Assembly: GCF_010731735.1 (NCBI RefSeq)
Contig: NZ_AP022588.1
Span: 2,790,001 to 2,854,000 of the forward strand
DNA length: 64,000 nt
Direction: 5' to 3'
Source of the DNA: Mycolicibacterium sediminis
Lineage (GTDB): Bacteria; Actinomycetota; Actinomycetes; Mycobacteriales; Mycobacteriaceae
The notes under the pieces: generated by a model
Told to the model about the DNA's origin: nothing
Seen by the model: only the letters and a program-made list of their open reading frames with translations
Database searches by the model: none
In this document: one piece after another, positions 36,874 through 45,757 of the stretch
Layout of the letters: every line of letters begins with the position of its first letter
Numbering within the stretch: the first letter of the stretch is position 1
Made by a program: the position numbers and the translations under genes

Positions 36874-36950
36874 GTCGCCGTTGCACGCTTCCGCGCGCCC
36901 ACGGCACGACTCACGAGTATCACCACTCACGACTGCAAGGGAACCAATAC

Positions 36951-38417
<1,467 letters not shown>

Positions 38418-38430
38418 TCGACCGACCACG

Positions 38431-38466
38431 ACGACCCCCGGTGCGCTTCGCGTGCCGGGGGTCGTT
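38431..38466 (+). terminator. Hairpin terminator after ahcY
   Basis: An 11-base perfect stem, ACGACCCCCGG (38431-38441) with CCGGGGGTCGT (38455-38465), starts 13 bases after the ahcY stop. The U-run is minimal (TT), as is usual in high-GC actinobacteria. Confidence 0.85.
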
Positions 38467-38503
38467 GGCGTCTGGCGCCTGATGCGACTTCGACGACGGA
38501 ATT

Positions 38504-38527
38504 CGTAGCGGCAAATTTGCCGCTACG
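38504..38527. repeat. 24-base perfect palindrome centred on GCAAATTTGC
   Basis: The left half CGTAGCGGCAAA is followed directly by its exact complement, giving a 24-base perfect dyad with no spacer. It lies in the 187-base gap between ahcY and the lipase, just upstream of the second operator-like dyad. It could be a protein-binding site, a dispersed palindromic repeat, or the left boundary of the accessory insertion. Confidence 0.8.
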
Positions 38528-38581
38528 CGTCTCTTGGACAAGCACTTTCACGGTCAAGCCGACGAGCGAGGTGCTTAGCGC

Positions 38582-38596
38582 GTACGGATTCCGTAC
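38582..38596. promoter_or_regulatory. TetR-type operator candidate upstream of the lipase
   Basis: GTACGGATTCCGTAC is a 7-1-7 perfect dyad ending eight bases before the lipase ATG at 38605. The size and symmetry are those of TetR-family operators. A repressor bound there would block transcription or initiation of the lipase gene. Confidence 0.55.
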
Positions 38597-38604
38597 CCAA
38601 TGTT

Positions 38605-39933
38605 ATGGTCCGCATCATGATTCGGGTAATGGCGTTCTTGCTGGCAGCGCTGCTCGTCGGAGGCCTCGGCGTCGCGCCCGCGGCGTACGCCGAACCCGAT
38701 CCGACGAACGACGTGCGCGACCCCAAGTACAACGAGGACGAGTATCTCGCCTTCTACACGCCGCCGGAGCCGCTGCCGCCGGGCGTGCCAGGTGACCTCA
38801 TCCGCACGGAGCCGTCGCGCCTGGTGCTGGAACCGTCCGGTCAGCTGGGCGCGATCGTGGCCACGGGAACCCGAATCATGTACCGCAGCATCGACGCTCG
38901 CGGAAAACCCATGGCGGTCACCGGAACCTACTTCGAACCGGACAACGACTGGCCGGGTCAGGGCCCACGGCCACTGATCGTCTACGGCCCCGGAACGCAG
39001 GGCCAGGGCGACCAGTGTGCGCCGTCGCGGCAGTTCAACCAGGGCATCCACTTCTCGCCGTATCTCGACATCGCGTTCAACTACGAGGAGTTGTTCGTCG
39101 CGACGATGGTGGCGCGCGGGTTCGCCATCGTGATGACCGACTACCAGGGGCTCGGCACGCCGGGCCTGCACACCTACGTCAACCGGGTGGCGCAGGGCAA
39201 CGCCATGATCGATGCGGGCCGGGCGGCGATGCGCCTGCCCGACACGTCGTTGGATCCGCAGGGGCCCGTGGCCTTCTGGGGTTACTCGCAGGGTGGAGGA
39301 GCTGCGGCCTCGGCCGCGGAACTGGCGCCGTCCTACGCGCCGGATCTGCACGTCGTGGGCACGTACGCCGGTGCGCCACCCGCCGACCTCAAGGAACTGT
39401 TCCCCTACGCCGACGGCAGCGCGCTGGTGGGGGTCGTCGGTTACGCACTCAACTCGGTCATGACCAGCTATCCCGAGTTCGCCGACGTGATCCGGTCGAA
39501 GATGACCCCGCGCGGCCTCGACATGCTGAACAAGGTTCAGGATCAGTGCATTGCGGAGACCCTGGCCAAGTTCACGTTCCGGCACCTTCAGCCGTACTTC
39601 AACGTCGACATCCAGGCGACCGTCGAGGAAGAACCCTTCAAGTCACTGTTCGACGTGCAGAAGCTCGGCAGGTTCAGGCCCTCGGCGCCGTCCCTCATCC
39701 TGAGCAACCGGTTCGACTCACTGGTGCCGTGGACCGCGGCCAACCAGCTGGGGCGGGACTGGTGCGCCCAGGGTGCCGACGTCCAGTTCTGGACCAACGA
39801 GCAGCCGCCGTTCCTGAACAAGGCGGCGGTCAACCACGCGCTGCCGATGCTGGTGGACGGCGAGCGCGCCATGCAGTGGATCGCCGACCGGTTCAACGGC
39901 CTGCCGACGACGCCCAACTGCGGCGAGTTCTAG
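38605..39933 (+). CDS. Secreted lipase (LIP family, PF03583-like)
   Basis: 442 residues. A signal peptide covers about residues 1-33 (charged start, hydrophobic core, AYA cleavage site before EPDP). The alpha/beta-hydrolase nucleophile elbow is GYSQGG within VAFWGYSQGGGAAASAAEL. A DYQGLGTPG motif precedes it, and a late FDSLVPW segment supplies the acid, with the catalytic His near VNHALPM. The family hydrolyses triacylglycerols or esters outside the cell. It is convergent with the neighbouring TetR gene. Not part of the usual ahcY-tmk neighbourhood, so it belongs to the inserted segment. Confidence 0.88.
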   Translation: MVRIMIRVMAFLLAALLVGGLGVAPAAYAEPDPTNDVRDPKYNEDEYLAFYTPPEPLPPGVPGDLIRTEPSRLVLEPSGQLGAIVATGTRIMYRSIDARGKPMAVTGTYFEPDNDWPGQGPRPLIVYGPGTQGQGDQCAPSRQFNQGIHFSPYLDIAFNYEELFVATMVARGFAIVMTDYQGLGTPGLHTYVNRVAQGNAMIDAGRAAMRLPDTSLDPQGPVAFWGYSQGGGAAASAAELAPSYAPDLHVVGTYAGAPPADLKELFPYADGSALVGVVGYALNSVMTSYPEFADVIRSKMTPRGLDMLNKVQDQCIAETLAKFTFRHLQPYFNVDIQATVEEEPFKSLFDVQKLGRFRPSAPSLILSNRFDSLVPWTAANQLGRDWCAQGADVQFWTNEQPPFLNKAAVNHALPMLVDGERAMQWIADRFNGLPTTPNCGEF

Positions 39934-40505
39934 GCGGGCGCGCTCCGCAGGATCAGGTCGACGGCTGCGTCGATGACGTCGTCGTCGGGCAGTGCGCCGA
40001 ACATCATCGTCGGGCACGCGACGACCCCGGAGAGCATCGAGATGGCCGCTTCGAGTCCCGGTCCCTCGAAGACCCGCCCCAGCATCTCGCGGATGGGACG
40101 CTGACCGCCGCCGTTGATGCGGTCCCGGATCTGGGCCATCTCCTCGACCGACGCCCACTGGGCCATCACGGACAGGATCTGGTCGAGCCGGAAGTCGATC
40201 ACCGCCTGGCGGAAGATGCGCAGTTCGCCGACGAGGTCTGTGCGCAGGTCGCCCGTGGGCTCCTGGTGGGGGAAGTCGCCGATCGCGTCGAGGGCCAGCG
40301 CGATCAGCTCCACCCGCGCGGGCCAGTGCGTGTACAGCGTGGTCTTCGAGTAGCCGGCGATCTCCGCGACGTGGGCGTGCGTCAGCGCGTCCGCACCCTC
40401 GGAGGTCAGCACCTGCAGTGCCGCGCGGGAGACGTCGGCCCGGGTCCGTGCGACGCGAGCGTCCTGCACGGTCTCCGCAGGTTCGGACCGGTCGGGAGGT
40501 GTCAC
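39930..40505 (-). CDS. TetR-family repressor, divergent from the mycosporine operon
   Basis: 191 residues from GTG 40505. The N-terminal helix-turn-helix is DALTHAHVAEIAGYSKTTLYTHW (in order: helix 2, turn, recognition helix ending TLYTHW). The C-terminal domain resembles TetR_C proteins with an MxFGALPDDDV end. It is divergent from the HAD-mys operon; the 192-base space between them carries repeated TGAACG half-sites. It is the obvious candidate regulator of the sunscreen operon and of itself. It ends four bases into the lipase stop region (convergent). Confidence 0.88.
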   Translation of the reverse strand: MTPPDRSEPAETVQDARVARTRADVSRAALQVLTSEGADALTHAHVAEIAGYSKTTLYTHWPARVELIALALDAIGDFPHQEPTGDLRTDLVGELRIFRQAVIDFRLDQILSVMAQWASVEEMAQIRDRINGGGQRPIREMLGRVFEGPGLEAAISMLSGVVACPTMMFGALPDDDVIDAAVDLILRSAPA

Positions 40506-40554
40506 GAGATCACCCCCTCGCCGTCGTGCACCAAGCGCAGAAGAAGTTATCTAA

Positions 40555-40600
40555 TGAACGCGTCGTTCAATTATGACAGAAAAGTTCAGAAATGAACGTT
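40555..40600. promoter_or_regulatory. Operator region with four TGAAC(G) half-sites between TetR and the mys operon
   Basis: Dyad 1 is TGAACG-CGT-CGTTCA (40555-40569). Dyad 2 is GTTCA-GAAA-TGAAC (40584-40597), flanked by AA and TT at 40581 and 40600. The two dyads are about 28 bases apart centre to centre. They lie 50-95 bases from the TetR start and 98-143 bases from the HAD start, well placed for double repression. No clear -35/-10 pair was identified. Confidence 0.6.
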
Positions 40601-40697
40601 TGGCCCGGTATTGGACGGGGGAATCAGGCGGCGAGATGGGGGCCATGCCGTTCCGGCCCGCGTCGAAACCCGTCGGAATCACCGGAAGGCCACACCA

Positions 40698-41363
40698 ATG
40701 TCCGCAGTACTCTTCGGCTCGATCAGCACCCTCGCCGACACCTCTGAGCTGCAACGCCGCGCGTTCAACGAGGCATTCGCCGCGCACGGGCTGGACTGGG
40801 AGTGGTCCCGCGACGACTACGTCTCGATGCTCGGATCCAACGGCGGCGCCCAGCGCGTCGCGGACTTCGCAGAGAGCCGCGGCGAGGACGTCGACGCCAA
40901 GGCCGTGCACGCCACGAAGTCCGAGATCTTCCAGAAGATCTGCGCGGACGAGGAACTGACCCCGCGCCCCGGCGTCGTTCAGACCATGGAGCGGGCCAAG
41001 CAGGACGGGCACAAGCTCGGGCTCGTCACGACGACCCTGCCCACCAACGTCTCGTCGCTGCTCGCCGCCCTGCAGCGTCAGATGAACGTCGACGCGTTCG
41101 ACATCGTCGTCGACCTCTCGACGGTGCAGGAGTCCAAGCCCTCGCCGGCCTCCTACCTCTACGCGCTGGAACAGCTCGGTGAGGACGCCTCGGGCGCCGT
41201 GGCGATCGAGGACAACGTCGGCGGAGTGAAGGCGGCCGTCGACGCCGGCGTCACGTGCATCGCGTTCCCCAACCAGAACACGACCGGCGGCGACTTCAGC
41301 GCGGCCGCCGAGACCGTCGACGCCCTCGACGCCGACCGCGTCGCCGAGCTGACCCGCGCCTGA
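40698..41363 (+). CDS. HAD-superfamily (CbbY/beta-PGM-like) protein with a degenerate nucleophile motif
   Basis: 221 residues, first gene of the mys operon. It aligns with CbbY/phosphoglycolate-phosphatase-type HADs: cap domain from about residue 20 to 85, motif II Thr (LVTTT, T111), motif III Lys (ESKPSP, K147), motif IV EDN (E171, D172). Motif I should be FDXDGTLXDT but reads [10 protein letters not shown], so both catalytic aspartates (positions 7 and 9) are Gly and Ile. It is unlikely to hydrolyse phosphate esters by the HAD mechanism. It may bind a sugar phosphate such as sedoheptulose 7-phosphate, or act as a structural partner. mysA follows after 31 bases. Confidence 0.82.
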   Translation: MSAVLFGSISTLADTSELQRRAFNEAFAAHGLDWEWSRDDYVSMLGSNGGAQRVADFAESRGEDVDAKAVHATKSEIFQKICADEELTPRPGVVQTMERAKQDGHKLGLVTTTLPTNVSSLLAALQRQMNVDAFDIVVDLSTVQESKPSPASYLYALEQLGEDASGAVAIEDNVGGVKAAVDAGVTCIAFPNQNTTGGDFSAAAETVDALDADRVAELTRA

Positions 41364-41394
41364 TCGCGGCCGACCCCACCAACCAGGAGACACG

Positions 41395-42612
41395 ATGAGC
41401 AACATGCAGGCCCAGGTCACCAGTGAGGACCGTGCGTTCCACGTCGAGGGCTACGAGAAGATCGAGTACGACCTGATCTACGTCGACGGCATCTTCGAGC
41501 CGACCCAGACCGAACTCGCGGACAGCTACCGCCCGTACGGGCGCGCGCTGATGGTCGTCGACGAGAGCGTCTACGAGATCTACGGCGAGAAGATCCATGC
41601 GTACTTCGACCATCACGGCATCACGCTGACGGTGGTCCCCGTGCAGATCCGGGAAACCGCCAAGTCGCTGGAGACGTTCGAGCGCATCGTGGGCGAGTTC
41701 GACGCCTACGGTCTGGTGCGGACGGAGCCGGTACTGGTCGTCGGTGGCGGATTGACCACCGACGTCGCAGGATTCGCCTGCGCCAGCTACCGGAGGAACA
41801 CCCCGTACATCCGCATCCCGACCACGCTGATCGGCCTGATCGACGCCAGTGTGTCGATCAAGGTGGCCGTGAACTACGGCAAGCACAAGAACCGCCTGGG
41901 TGCCTACCACGCGTCGCAGAAGGTGTTCCTGGACTTCTCGTTCCTCGGCACGCTGCCCGAGGACCAGGTCCGCAACGGCATGGCCGAACTCATCAAGATC
42001 TCGGTCGTCGGCAACGAGGAGATCTTCAACCTCCTCGAGTCGCACGGACCGGATCTGCTGCGCACCCGGTTCGGTCACCTCGACGGCTCGGACGAGTTGC
42101 GCCAGGTCGCGCACCGGCTCACGTACGCGGCCATCGCGACCATGCTCGACCTCGAGGCGCCCAACCTGCACGAGATCGACCTCGACCGGGTGATCGCATT
42201 CGGTCACACGTGGAGTCCCACATTGGAACTCACGCCGCCGGCGCCGTTCTTCCACGGTCATGCCATCAACATCGACATGGCGTTGTCGACCACATTGGCC
42301 GAGCAGCGCGGACTGCTGTCGGCGTCCGATCGCGACCGGGTCCTCGGCGTGATGAGCGCGCTGGGTCTGGCGCTCGACAGCGACTACCTGACTGCCGATC
42401 TGCTGGCCAGCGCCACCGACTCGATCCTCAAGACCCGCGACGGCATGCTGCGGGCAGCGGTCCCGGATCCGATCGGCTCGTGCCGCTTCCTCAACGACGT
42501 CACCGTCGACGAACTCGCGGACACCCTGACGCTGCACAAGAAGTTGTGTCTCGAGTTCGAGCGGGGCGGCGAGGGAGTCGACATGTTCACACCCGTCGCC
42601 GCCCATGACTGA
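41395..42612 (+). CDS. mysA: Desmethyl-4-deoxygadusol synthase (sedoheptulose 7-phosphate cyclase)
   Basis: 405 residues, dehydroquinate-synthase superfamily. NAD loop [15 protein letters not shown] (115-129); predicted zinc ligands E198 (GMAELIK), H271 (GHTWSPTLE) and H287 (FFHGHA). The N-terminal [17 protein letters not shown] and the C-terminal [12 protein letters not shown]...AAVPDPIG and GGEGVD closely follow, from memory, the Nostoc punctiforme DDGS; acarbose-type epi-epi-valiolone synthases lack the VEGYEKIE opening. It cyclises sedoheptulose 7-phosphate to desmethyl-4-deoxygadusol, the first committed step to mycosporines. AGGAG lies upstream. Product specificity is inferred from similarity and from the mysBCD neighbours. 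Confidence 0.92.
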   Translation: MSNMQAQVTSEDRAFHVEGYEKIEYDLIYVDGIFEPTQTELADSYRPYGRALMVVDESVYEIYGEKIHAYFDHHGITLTVVPVQIRETAKSLETFERIVGEFDAYGLVRTEPVLVVGGGLTTDVAGFACASYRRNTPYIRIPTTLIGLIDASVSIKVAVNYGKHKNRLGAYHASQKVFLDFSFLGTLPEDQVRNGMAELIKISVVGNEEIFNLLESHGPDLLRTRFGHLDGSDELRQVAHRLTYAAIATMLDLEAPNLHEIDLDRVIAFGHTWSPTLELTPPAPFFHGHAINIDMALSTTLAEQRGLLSASDRDRVLGVMSALGLALDSDYLTADLLASATDSILKTRDGMLRAAVPDPIGSCRFLNDVTVDELADTLTLHKKLCLEFERGGEGVDMFTPVAAHD

Positions 42613-43441
42613 CGACATTCCCCAGCGGACCCTGCCCGCTCTGCCGCGCGCCGTCACCCCGACGACCATCCTGGCCGCCGAGTTGACCGACGCCTGCGCC
42701 GAACTCGAGGCGTGGGGCGGTGCGCCGCACGGCGTGTTGGACAGGATGCGGCGAGCGCGTGACCTCGCCGGTGGTCTCGACCCCTACGTCGAGCGCTGCA
42801 CCACCGGCGAGTCGCCGGCCCTGGCGCGACTGGCCCAGCGGACGCGTGAGACCGATTGGGCCAAGGCGTCATCCGGGACGTTGGAGCAGGAGATGCTGTC
42901 CGGCCACGTCGAAGGACGGGTGCTGGACTTCCTGATCCGCATGTCGGGAGCCCGGCGGGTGCTCGAGGTGGGCATGTTCACCGGCTACTCCGCCCTGGCG
43001 ATGGCGGAGGCGCTGCCCGACGGCGGCACGGTGGTGGCGTGTGAGGTCGATCGCGGCGTGGCGGACTTCGCCAGGACGTGCTTCGACGATTCTCCGGCGG
43101 GGGACCGGATCACGATCGAGGTCGGCCCGGCGACGGACACCCTGCGCCGCTTGGCCGCCGACGGTGCGGACCCGTTCGACTTCGTCTTCGTCGACGCGGA
43201 CAAGGCCGGCTACCTGGGCTACCTCGACCAGCTGCTGGACGGTCCACTGCTGAGCGACGGTGCGGTCATCGCCGTGGACAACACGTTGATGCAGGGCCAG
43301 CCCTACACCGGAGTCGGAGTGACGACGAACGGGGCGGCGATCGCCTCCTTCAACGACGCCGTCGCCGCCGACGCCCGCGTCGAGCAGGTGATGCTGCCAC
43401 TGCGCGACGGCCTCACGCTGATCCGGCGCGTCGTGGCGTGA
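42605..43441 (+). CDS. mysB: 4-deoxygadusol O-methyltransferase
   Basis: 278 residues, overlapping the mysA stop by eight bases. Class I SAM methyltransferase of the caffeoyl-CoA/COMT type: motif [21 protein letters not shown], acidic motif [23 protein letters not shown] and metal-site VDNTLMQG. The N-terminal [14 protein letters not shown] and [14 protein letters not shown] are the same blocks found in cyanobacterial MysB. It methylates desmethyl-4-deoxygadusol to 4-deoxygadusol with SAM, releasing S-adenosylhomocysteine. The stop overlaps the mysC start. Confidence 0.92.
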   Translation: MTDDIPQRTLPALPRAVTPTTILAAELTDACAELEAWGGAPHGVLDRMRRARDLAGGLDPYVERCTTGESPALARLAQRTRETDWAKASSGTLEQEMLSGHVEGRVLDFLIRMSGARRVLEVGMFTGYSALAMAEALPDGGTVVACEVDRGVADFARTCFDDSPAGDRITIEVGPATDTLRRLAADGADPFDFVFVDADKAGYLGYLDQLLDGPLLSDGAVIAVDNTLMQGQPYTGVGVTTNGAAIASFNDAVAADARVEQVMLPLRDGLTLIRRVVA

Positions 43442-44730
43442 ACACGAGGACGCTGGCCGCCCTGGCGGGGTTGGCCGTCACGGCGCCGCTGAACCTCGCG
43501 GTCGTCGTGGTCACCCTTGCCACCGGTCCGCGAAAGCCGGCGCACGCGGACGCCGCCGAGTCGCCGCGGACGATTCTGATCAGCGGCGGCAAGATGACCA
43601 AGGCGCTGCAACTCGCACGGTCGTTCCACACCGCGGGGCACCGAGTGGTCCTGGTCGAATCGGCGAAGTACCGACTCACCGGACACCGGTTCTCCCGGGC
43701 GGTCGACGCCTTCCACGTGGTGCCCGAACCGACGGCACCGGGATACGCGGAGGCACTGCTCGAGGTCGTTCGGCGCGAGTCGGTGGACGTCTTCGTTCCC
43801 GTGTCGAGTCCCGCTTCGAGCGTGCCCGAGGCGGAGGCGCGCACCCTCCTCGACGGCGTCTGCGAGACCATTCACGTCGGTCCGGACATGGTGCGGACCC
43901 TCGACGACAAGACGGAGTTCTCCCGTGCAGCAGAGGAACTCGGCTTGCGCGTGCCCGACTCCCGGCGCATCACCGACGTCCGGCAGATCGAGGAGTTCGA
44001 CTTCCCCGAGGGCCGCAAGTACATCCTCAAGCGCGTCGCCTACAACCCCGTCGGCAGGATGGACCTGACGCCGCTCACGCGCGAGACCCCGGAGCGCAAT
44101 CTCGCCTTCGCCCGTGGGCTGCACATCACCGAGGCCGACCCCTGGATCCTGCAGGAGTTCGTCGAGGGGCAGGAGTACTGCACGCACGGCACCGTCCGCG
44201 GCGGCAAGCTCCAGGTGTACGCGTGCTGCGAGTCGTCGGCCTTCCAGATCAACTACGCGAACGTCGACAAGCCCGAGATCGAGGAGTGGGTCCGGCGTTT
44301 CGTCGAGGGGCTCGACATCACCGGTCAGGCGTCGTTCGACTTCATCGAGGCGGCGGACGGTCACGCCTACGCCATCGAGTGCAACCCGCGCACGCACTCG
44401 GCGATCACGATGTTCTACGACCACCCGGACGTGGCGGCGGCCTACCTCGACGACGGCCACCCCATGATCGTGCCGACTCCGTCGTCCCGGCCGACCTACT
44501 GGCTCTACCACGAACTGTGGCGCCTGGTCAAACAGCCGAACCGTCGGCACCGCCTCGCGACGATCGCCACGGGAACGGACGCCATCTTCACCCGGTGGGA
44601 TCCGGTGCCGTTCTTCGCCGTCCACCATCTGCAGATTCCGTCGCTGCTGTGGAAGAACCTCCGCCGCGGCGGTACGTGGACGCGGATCGACTTCAACATC
44701 GGCAAGCTCGTCGAACCGGGAGGCGACTGA
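43438..44730 (+). CDS. mysC: ATP-grasp ligase forming mycosporine-glycine
   Basis: 430 residues from GTG 43438 (GTGA overlap with mysB). A hydrophobic N-terminal helix (about 5-30) is followed by the MysC opening ILISGGKMTKALQLARSFH, the ATP-grasp lysine and flap (KYILKRVAYNPVGRMDL), and AYAIECNPRTHSAITMFY with metal-binding Glu and Asn. The ending IDFNIGKLVEPGGD is almost that of Nostoc MysC. It phosphorylates 4-deoxygadusol and attaches glycine. The membrane helix is also seen in cyanobacterial forms. Confidence 0.92.
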   Translation: MNTRTLAALAGLAVTAPLNLAVVVVTLATGPRKPAHADAAESPRTILISGGKMTKALQLARSFHTAGHRVVLVESAKYRLTGHRFSRAVDAFHVVPEPTAPGYAEALLEVVRRESVDVFVPVSSPASSVPEAEARTLLDGVCETIHVGPDMVRTLDDKTEFSRAAEELGLRVPDSRRITDVRQIEEFDFPEGRKYILKRVAYNPVGRMDLTPLTRETPERNLAFARGLHITEADPWILQEFVEGQEYCTHGTVRGGKLQVYACCESSAFQINYANVDKPEIEEWVRRFVEGLDITGQASFDFIEAADGHAYAIECNPRTHSAITMFYDHPDVAAAYLDDGHPMIVPTPSSRPTYWLYHELWRLVKQPNRRHRLATIATGTDAIFTRWDPVPFFAVHHLQIPSLLWKNLRRGGTWTRIDFNIGKLVEPGGD

Positions 44731-44731
44731 C

Positions 44732-45757
44732 GTGGCGCTGACCCTCCTGCACCTCGTCGGATCGCCCGTCGACGACTTCCACGCCGAACTGTCCCGGCTG
44801 TACGCCGCCGGGTGCCTCGATGCGCTGACCGGCTACGAGTCGCACGTGGCCTACGTCGCGCCGGGCGGAGGCTGGCGGTTCCCGGTCGAACTCACCGAGG
44901 CCGCCGTGGCCGCGGCGCCCGAGACGTCGCCTGCCGACGCCATCGCCCACGTCGCATCGCTGGGAGTGGACGTGATAGTGCCCCAGATGTTCTGTCTGCC
45001 GGGGATGACCGCCTACCGGTCGCTGTTCGACGTCCTCGGCATCCCGTATGTAGGGAACCCCGCCGAGGTCATGGCCACCGCTGCCGACAAGGCAAAGACG
45101 CGAGCCATCGTCGCGGCCGCCGGGGTCGCCGTGCCCGAGGGCCGGGTGGTGTACGACGACGCACCGGTCGAGGTGTCGCTGCCCGTGGTGGTGAAGCCCG
45201 TCGGATCGGACAACTCCGTCGGCGTCTCGCTCGTGCGCTACGCCGCCGAGTACGGCGATGCGGTGCGGGCGGCACTCGAGCACGGCGGGGCGGCGCTGGT
45301 GGAGTCCTACGTCGAACTCGGCCGGGAAGTGCGCTGCGGCATCGTCGTCCGTGATGGCGAGCTGGTGTGCCTGCCGCTGGAGGAGTACGCCGTCGACGCC
45401 GAGTCGAAGCCGATCCGCGGCCGGGACGACAAGCTTGCTCGCACCGGGGACGGCGACCTCTACCTGGTGGCCAAGGAGACCACGCGCGCATGGATCGTGC
45501 CCACCGACGACCCGATGACCGAGCGCGTCTGGGCGGCGGCCCGTCGCAGCCACGAGGCTCTGGGCTGCCGGCACTACAGCCTGTTCGACTTCCGGATCGA
45601 CCCCGACGGCATGCCCTGGTTCCTGGAGGCCGGACCGTACTGCTCCTTCGCGCCCACCAGCGTGATCGCCGTGATGGCCGCCGCCGCAGGGGTGCCCGTC
45701 ACCGACCTGTTCGCCGACGCCGTCGCGGAACTACACCTCGAGGGGACTCAGCCATGA
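44732..45757 (+). CDS. mysD: D-Ala-D-Ala-ligase-like ATP-grasp enzyme forming disubstituted mycosporines
   Basis: 341 residues from GTG 44732, one base after mysC. It is shaped like D-alanine-D-alanine ligase: VDVIVPQMFCLPGMTAYRSLFD, then LPVVVKPVGSDNSVGVSLV, VESYVELGREVRCGIV and the C-terminal FLEAGPYCSFAPTSVI. The last segment replaces the N-P-GLT motif of true Ddl, as in MysD proteins. It attaches a second amino acid (Ser, Thr, Gly or another) to mycosporine-glycine. The amino acid cannot be deduced. No NRPS-like MysE is present. Its stop overlaps mysH (ATGA). Confidence 0.9.
   Translation: MALTLLHLVGSPVDDFHAELSRLYAAGCLDALTGYESHVAYVAPGGGWRFPVELTEAAVAAAPETSPADAIAHVASLGVDVIVPQMFCLPGMTAYRSLFDVLGIPYVGNPAEVMATAADKAKTRAIVAAAGVAVPEGRVVYDDAPVEVSLPVVVKPVGSDNSVGVSLVRYAAEYGDAVRAALEHGGAALVESYVELGREVRCGIVVRDGELVCLPLEEYAVDAESKPIRGRDDKLARTGDGDLYLVAKETTRAWIVPTDDPMTERVWAAARRSHEALGCRHYSLFDFRIDPDGMPWFLEAGPYCSFAPTSVIAVMAAAAGVPVTDLFADAVAELHLEGTQP

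Noticed and set aside
34515..36926. Long antisense frame opposite alkB, rubA, rubB and the TetR gene
   Set aside because: It runs through four well-supported genes and has Arg/His/Pro-rich composition typical of shadow frames.
36813..36950. SAH riboswitch upstream of ahcY
   Set aside because: A stem-loop is present, but the conserved riboswitch core bases could not be placed on it. Reported only as an unidentified folded region.
40573..40959. Plus-strand frame starting in the TetR-mys intergenic region
   Set aside because: It lies in a different frame from the HAD gene, runs into it, and turns Ser/Arg/Pro-rich after about 40 residues. The HAD frame has clear family similarity from 40698.
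41395..42612. 2-epi-5-epi-valiolone synthase (aminocyclitol pathway) instead of DDGS
   Set aside because: The N-terminal VEGYEKIE block, the C-terminal [12 protein letters not shown] region and the directly coupled mysB-mysC-mysD genes fit desmethyl-4-deoxygadusol synthase; no aminocyclitol genes (such as a kinase or glycosyltransferase pair) are nearby.
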